A stretch of DNA of 64,000 nucleotides from Mytilus trossulus (lineage: Eukaryota; Mollusca; Bivalvia; Mytilida; Mytilidae): NCBI RefSeq assembly GCF_036588685.1, contig NC_086374.1, positions 65,532,457 through 65,596,456 on the forward strand, written 5' to 3'. The notes beneath the pieces are model-generated. The model did not search any database, had not been told where the DNA came from, and saw nothing but the letters and a program-made list of their open reading frames with translations. Made by a program: the position numbers and the translations under genes. Below, in pieces: positions 63,521 to 64,000 of this stretch. Position 1 is the stretch's first letter. Each line of letters begins with the position of its first letter.

Positions 63521-64000
63521 CTGTTGGGACCAAAACTCCCAAAATCATTACCAACCTTCCTTTTATGGTCATAAACCTTGTGTTTAAATTTCATAGATTT
63601 CTATTTACTTATACTAAAGTTATGGTGCGAAAACCAAGAAAAATGCTTATTTGGGTCCCTTTTTGGCCCCTAATTCCTAAACTGTTGGGACCTAAATCCC
63701 CCAAAATCAATACCAACCTTCCTTTTGTGGTCATAAACATTGTGATTAAATTTCATTATTTTCTATTTACTTAAACTAAAGTTATTGTGTGAAAACCAAG
63801 AATAATGCTTATTTGGGCCCTTTTTTGGCCCCTAATTCCTACACTGTTGAAACCAAAACTCCCAAAATCAATCCCAACCTTTCTTTTGTGGTCATAAACC
63901 TTGTGTCAAAATTTCATAGATTTCTATTAACTTAAACTAAAGTTATAGTGCGAAAACCAAGAAAATGCTTATTTGGGCCCTTTTTGGCCCCTAATTCCTA
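63521..64000 (+). repeat. ~161 bp tandem array running off the window
   Basis: CTGTTGGGACC-type phrases at 63521, 63682 and 63844 with CCAACCTTCCTTTTGTGGTC and GCTTATTTGGGCCC in each unit. Inverted relative of the 50.5-51.1 kb array. Continues past the end of the window. Confidence 0.85.

Noticed and set aside
63028-63774. Open frames over the 3' tandem repeats
   Set aside because: Repeat units near multiples of three keep frames open; the same family elsewhere is full of stops.

Overview
This is a eukaryotic window: AT-rich, with intron-split genes, GT-AG splice sites and a very high density of short non-autonomous repeats. Gene content and repeat types point to a bivalve mollusc, most likely a mussel of the Mytilus group. 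The organism is an inference from protein similarity and remembered mussel-type interspersed repeats, not from a search. Four protein-coding genes could be assembled by hand, exon by exon, with reading phases that close across almost every junction.

Layout: (1) 2.9-16.1 kb, + strand: a secreted-N-terminus, multi-pass NRF-6-like acyltransferase (nose resistant to fluoxetine family), at least 15 exons; one short exon near 11.6-13.7 kb was not found. (2) 28.4-21.2 kb, - strand: HENMT1, the small-RNA (piRNA) 3'-end 2'-O-methyltransferase, 6 exons, 419 residues. (3) 40.1-48.0 kb, + strand: a phosphatidylinositol-phosphate kinase closest to PIP5KL1, 9 exons, 455 residues. (4) 57.6-60.7 kb (possibly to 61.3 kb), + strand: an unrecognised single-pass membrane protein with long amphipathic helices, 5 exons, 317 residues. 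The genes are not obviously linked in function; this is ordinary animal gene order, not an operon.

The space between and inside genes is mostly repeats: foldback and TIR elements (MITE-like), SINE-like interspersed families, minisatellites, a decayed LINE reverse transcriptase at 55.8-56.7 kb (- strand), and composite tandem repeats at 50.5-51.1 and 62.3-64.0 kb.

The most unusual object is a roughly 5 kb segment at 30.75-35.78 kb. Its ends are inverted repeats, its flanks are a long direct repeat, and its interior carries the inverted pair GCATGTAAC...GTTACATGC again and again at about 160-210 bp intervals, otherwise in diverged AT-rich sequence. I do not recognise this element. A near-perfect palindrome of about 830 bp at 38.6-39.4 kb is the second structure worth attention.
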